Shown here piece after piece: positions 6,431 to 7,931 of a stretch of DNA of 7,931 nt. Each line of letters begins with the position of its first letter. The first letter of the stretch is position 1. The notes beneath the pieces are model-generated. The model was not told the DNA's origin. It saw nothing but the letters and a program-made list of their open reading frames with translations, and did not search any database. The stretch is from the NCBI GenBank assembly GCA_002476865.1, contig DLNA01000030.1, forward strand, positions 26,005 to 33,935, read 5' to 3'. This DNA is from Patescibacteria group bacterium UBA7522 (GTDB lineage Bacteria > Patescibacteriota > CPR2 > UBA1875). The translations under genes and the position numbers were made by a program.

Positions 6431-6672
6431 AATCTAAAGAGATAATTACCGTCATTGTGGCAACTGGAGTTTTGATTATAAGTATTTTATTTATGATAAG
6501 ATTAATCGCTCCAACTGGAAATCGAATAGAAAAGACATTCGAGTCAAAAATGATTCCAAGTGTGCCAAGCTCTTTTGATGAAAAAACCTACGAAGCTGTT
6601 AGCGAACTCTCGGATTATGGCAAACCAGATCTTATTGGAATTGGAAAAAAAGATCTCTTTGCTGGTTATTAG
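6427..6672 (+). CDS. Small single-span membrane protein in the PilP position of the pil operon
   Basis: This 81-residue protein has a short basic tail, one transmembrane helix (about 6-24) and an extracytoplasmic tail of about 55 residues ending IGIGKKDLFAGY. I cannot assign it by family. Its place between pilO and the assembly ATPase is where pilP stands in Gram-negative operons. Its C-terminal G-K-K-D-L-F loosely recalls the G-R-x-P-F motif at the start of the PilP/GspC homology region, but there is no lipobox and no beta domain. It may be a minimal PilN/PilO partner; that is inference. It overlaps pilO by 4 bp (TTGA), starts with TTG behind a strong AGGAGGT, and is followed after 9 bp by pilB, so it is clearly part of the operon. 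Confidence 0.85.
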   Translation: MKSKEIITVIVATGVLIISILFMIRLIAPTGNRIEKTFESKMIPSVPSSFDEKTYEAVSELSDYGKPDLIGIGKKDLFAGY

Positions 6673-6676
6673 GAGG
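6671..6676 (+). promoter_or_regulatory. Shine-Dalgarno that fixes the GTG start of pilB
   Basis: AGGAGG overlaps the TAG stop of the preceding small gene and is 5 nt before GTG at 6682. This placement selects the GTG start over later codons. Confidence 0.75.
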
Positions 6677-6681
6677 GTTTT

Positions 6682-7931
6682 GTGCTAGATCTTAATCAAA
6701 AAAAGTTTGAAGAAGTTCTTTTAAAACTAAAACTTCTTTCAGCAGAACAGATTAATAAGGCCAAAATAGAGCAGGTTCGACTTGGAAAGGACCTGGACTC
6801 TTTTTTAGTTGAATCTAAAATAATAACTGAAGAGGATGCCACAAAGGCAAAGGCCATTTCGAACAATCTTCCCTATGTTGATCTTTCAAGTCACAAGGTT
6901 GACCAAAATATCTTAAAAAATCTTTCTAAAGAGATGGCTAAAAAATACTTAGCCGTGCCATTTGGCTTTAACGGTAGCATGTTGAATGTTGCCATGAAGA
7001 ATCCAAACAATGTTCAGGTTATTGAATTTATCGAGCGAAAAAGTGGCTTTAGGGTTAATCCTTATATGGCTTCCGAAACGGGAATTAAAAAGGTTATTGA
7101 TCAATACCAAGATCTTTCTAGTGAAGTTAGCGAGGCCCTAAAAGAGGTCGAGACCGGACCTAAGATTCAAATAAAATCCAACGAAGATAAGCTGGAAGAA
7201 CTCTCCGAAGACGCTCCGGTTACGAGAGCCGTAAATACAATTCTTGAATATGCAGCTAAGGCAAAAGCATCTGACATCCATATTGAACCGTGGGAAGGGT
7301 CCTTAAAGGTCAGGTTTAGAATCGACGGGATTCTCCAAGAGACAATGTCTTTGCCTCCACATATTCAGGCAGCTCTAATCTCAAGAATCAAGATACTTTC
7401 AGAGTTAAAGATAGACGAACACCGAATTCCCCAGGACGGCAGGTTCGATGTTGATGTTGATAATCATCAAATTGATATTCGCGTAGCTGTCTCTCCCACC
7501 GTTCACGGAGAAAAGGTTGTTATGCGTCTTTTAGATAAAAGCGGTGGTATTATCGGCCTAGAAGATCTTGGAATAAGAGGCCATTCTTTTCGTTTGATTT
7601 TGGAAGGAATCAAGAAACCCCACGGAATGATTCTTTCGACCGGCCCAACAGGATCAGGAAAAACAACCACTCTTTACGCAATCTTAACCAAAATAAATAA
7701 TCCCGGAGTTAATATCGTTACTCTTGAAGACCCAGTTGAATATCAGGTAGGTGGTGTTAATCAAATTCAGGTTAATTCAGCCGTTGGTCTTACATTTGCC
7801 TCTGGCCTTCGATCAATTTTACGTCAAGATCCGGATATTATTATGGTTGGAGAGATTCGCGACTCCGAAACAGCCGACTTGGCTGTTCAGTCAGCTCTTA
7901 CTGGGCACACTGTTCTTTCGACTCTTCACAC
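6682..7931 (+). CDS. pilB: Type IV pilus assembly ATPase PilB/GspE (3' truncated by window)
   Basis: This is a cytoplasmic hexameric secretion-type ATPase that powers pilin polymerisation. The first 416 codons are present, with the frame open at the right edge; homologues are about 560-580 residues. Residues 1-150 form an MshEN-type N-terminal domain, with RLGKDL at 33-38 and LPYVDLSSHKVD at about 63-74, a domain that in some homologues binds c-di-GMP. The N2 domain carries the Asp-box SDIHIEP at about 197-203 and RFRIDGIL. The motor domain shows Walker A GPTGSGKTTT at 321-330, the Glu/Asp-box LEDPVEY, Walker B DPDIIMVGEIRD at 383-394, and the His-box beginning TGHT at 407. These support an active ATPase; the assembly (PilB) rather than retraction (PilT) type is indicated by the N-terminal domains and operon position. 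A C-terminal zinc-binding tetracysteine would lie outside. Confidence 0.96.
   Translation, partial: MLDLNQKKFEEVLLKLKLLSAEQINKAKIEQVRLGKDLDSFLVESKIITEEDATKAKAISNNLPYVDLSSHKVDQNILKNLSKEMAKKYLAVPFGFNGSMLNVAMKNPNNVQVIEFIERKSGFRVNPYMASETGIKKVIDQYQDLSSEVSEALKEVETGPKIQIKSNEDKLEELSEDAPVTRAVNTILEYAAKAKASDIHIEPWEGSLKVRFRIDGILQETMSLPPHIQAALISRIKILSELKIDEHRIPQDGRFDVDVDNHQIDIRVAVSPTVHGEKVVMRLLDKSGGIIGLEDLGIRGHSFRLILEGIKKPHGMILSTGPTGSGKTTTLYAILTKINNPGVNIVTLEDPVEYQVGGVNQIQVNSAVGLTFASGLRSILRQDPDIIMVGEIRDSETADLAVQSALTGHTVLSTLH

Overview
The window looks like a chromosomal segment from an AT-rich bacterium, most plausibly a member of the Candidate Phyla Radiation (Patescibacteria). This is an inference from four things. 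The type IV pilus genes are short and tightly overlapping, with no PilQ secretin gene in view. The flanking housekeeping genes are unremarkable. Some intergenic DNA is AT-rich and repetitive, including a TTCGAAA heptamer array at the left edge that resembles repeats I recall from such genomes. The proteins are generic members of their families. No 16S or marker search was possible. The standard bacterial code fits: all long frames run to expected family lengths without internal TGA.

Left block (1-1318). The 3' end of a TlyA-type rRNA 2'-O-methyltransferase gene enters on the + strand and converges, 21 bp apart, on a complete minus-strand ychF (OLA1-like P-loop NTPase). A 122-bp AT-rich divergent region (1319-1440) carries a probable leaderless promoter for ychF, an imperfect 17-18 bp direct repeat, and a TTGACA promoter for the next gene.

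Centre (1441-3984). One large gene encodes an 847-residue membrane-anchored extracytoplasmic protein. It has an N-terminal transmembrane helix, a SurA/PrsA-type chaperone region with a degenerate parvulin-like segment, a Ser/Gly/Tyr-rich beta module I do not recognise, an Fn3/Ig-like domain, a 'bacterial repeat' (InlB B-repeat-like) domain and a PKD-like domain. It looks like a foldase-adhesin fusion encoded next to a pilus operon.

Right block (3999-7931). A type IV pilus assembly operon has its own promoter: pilM (actin-like cytoplasmic ATPase), pilN and pilO (bitopic inner-membrane scaffold), a small single-span protein where pilP would be in Gram-negative bacteria, and a GspE/PilB-type assembly ATPase cut by the window end. 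Its genes overlap or sit within 10 bp of each other, and two use non-ATG starts behind strong Shine-Dalgarno sequences. PilM should bind the PilN N-terminus (INLVP motif), PilN and PilO form the membrane platform, and PilB powers pilin polymerisation. The main oddities are an apparent Ig-like insertion in PilN, the small PilP-position protein, and the chimeric surface protein upstream.
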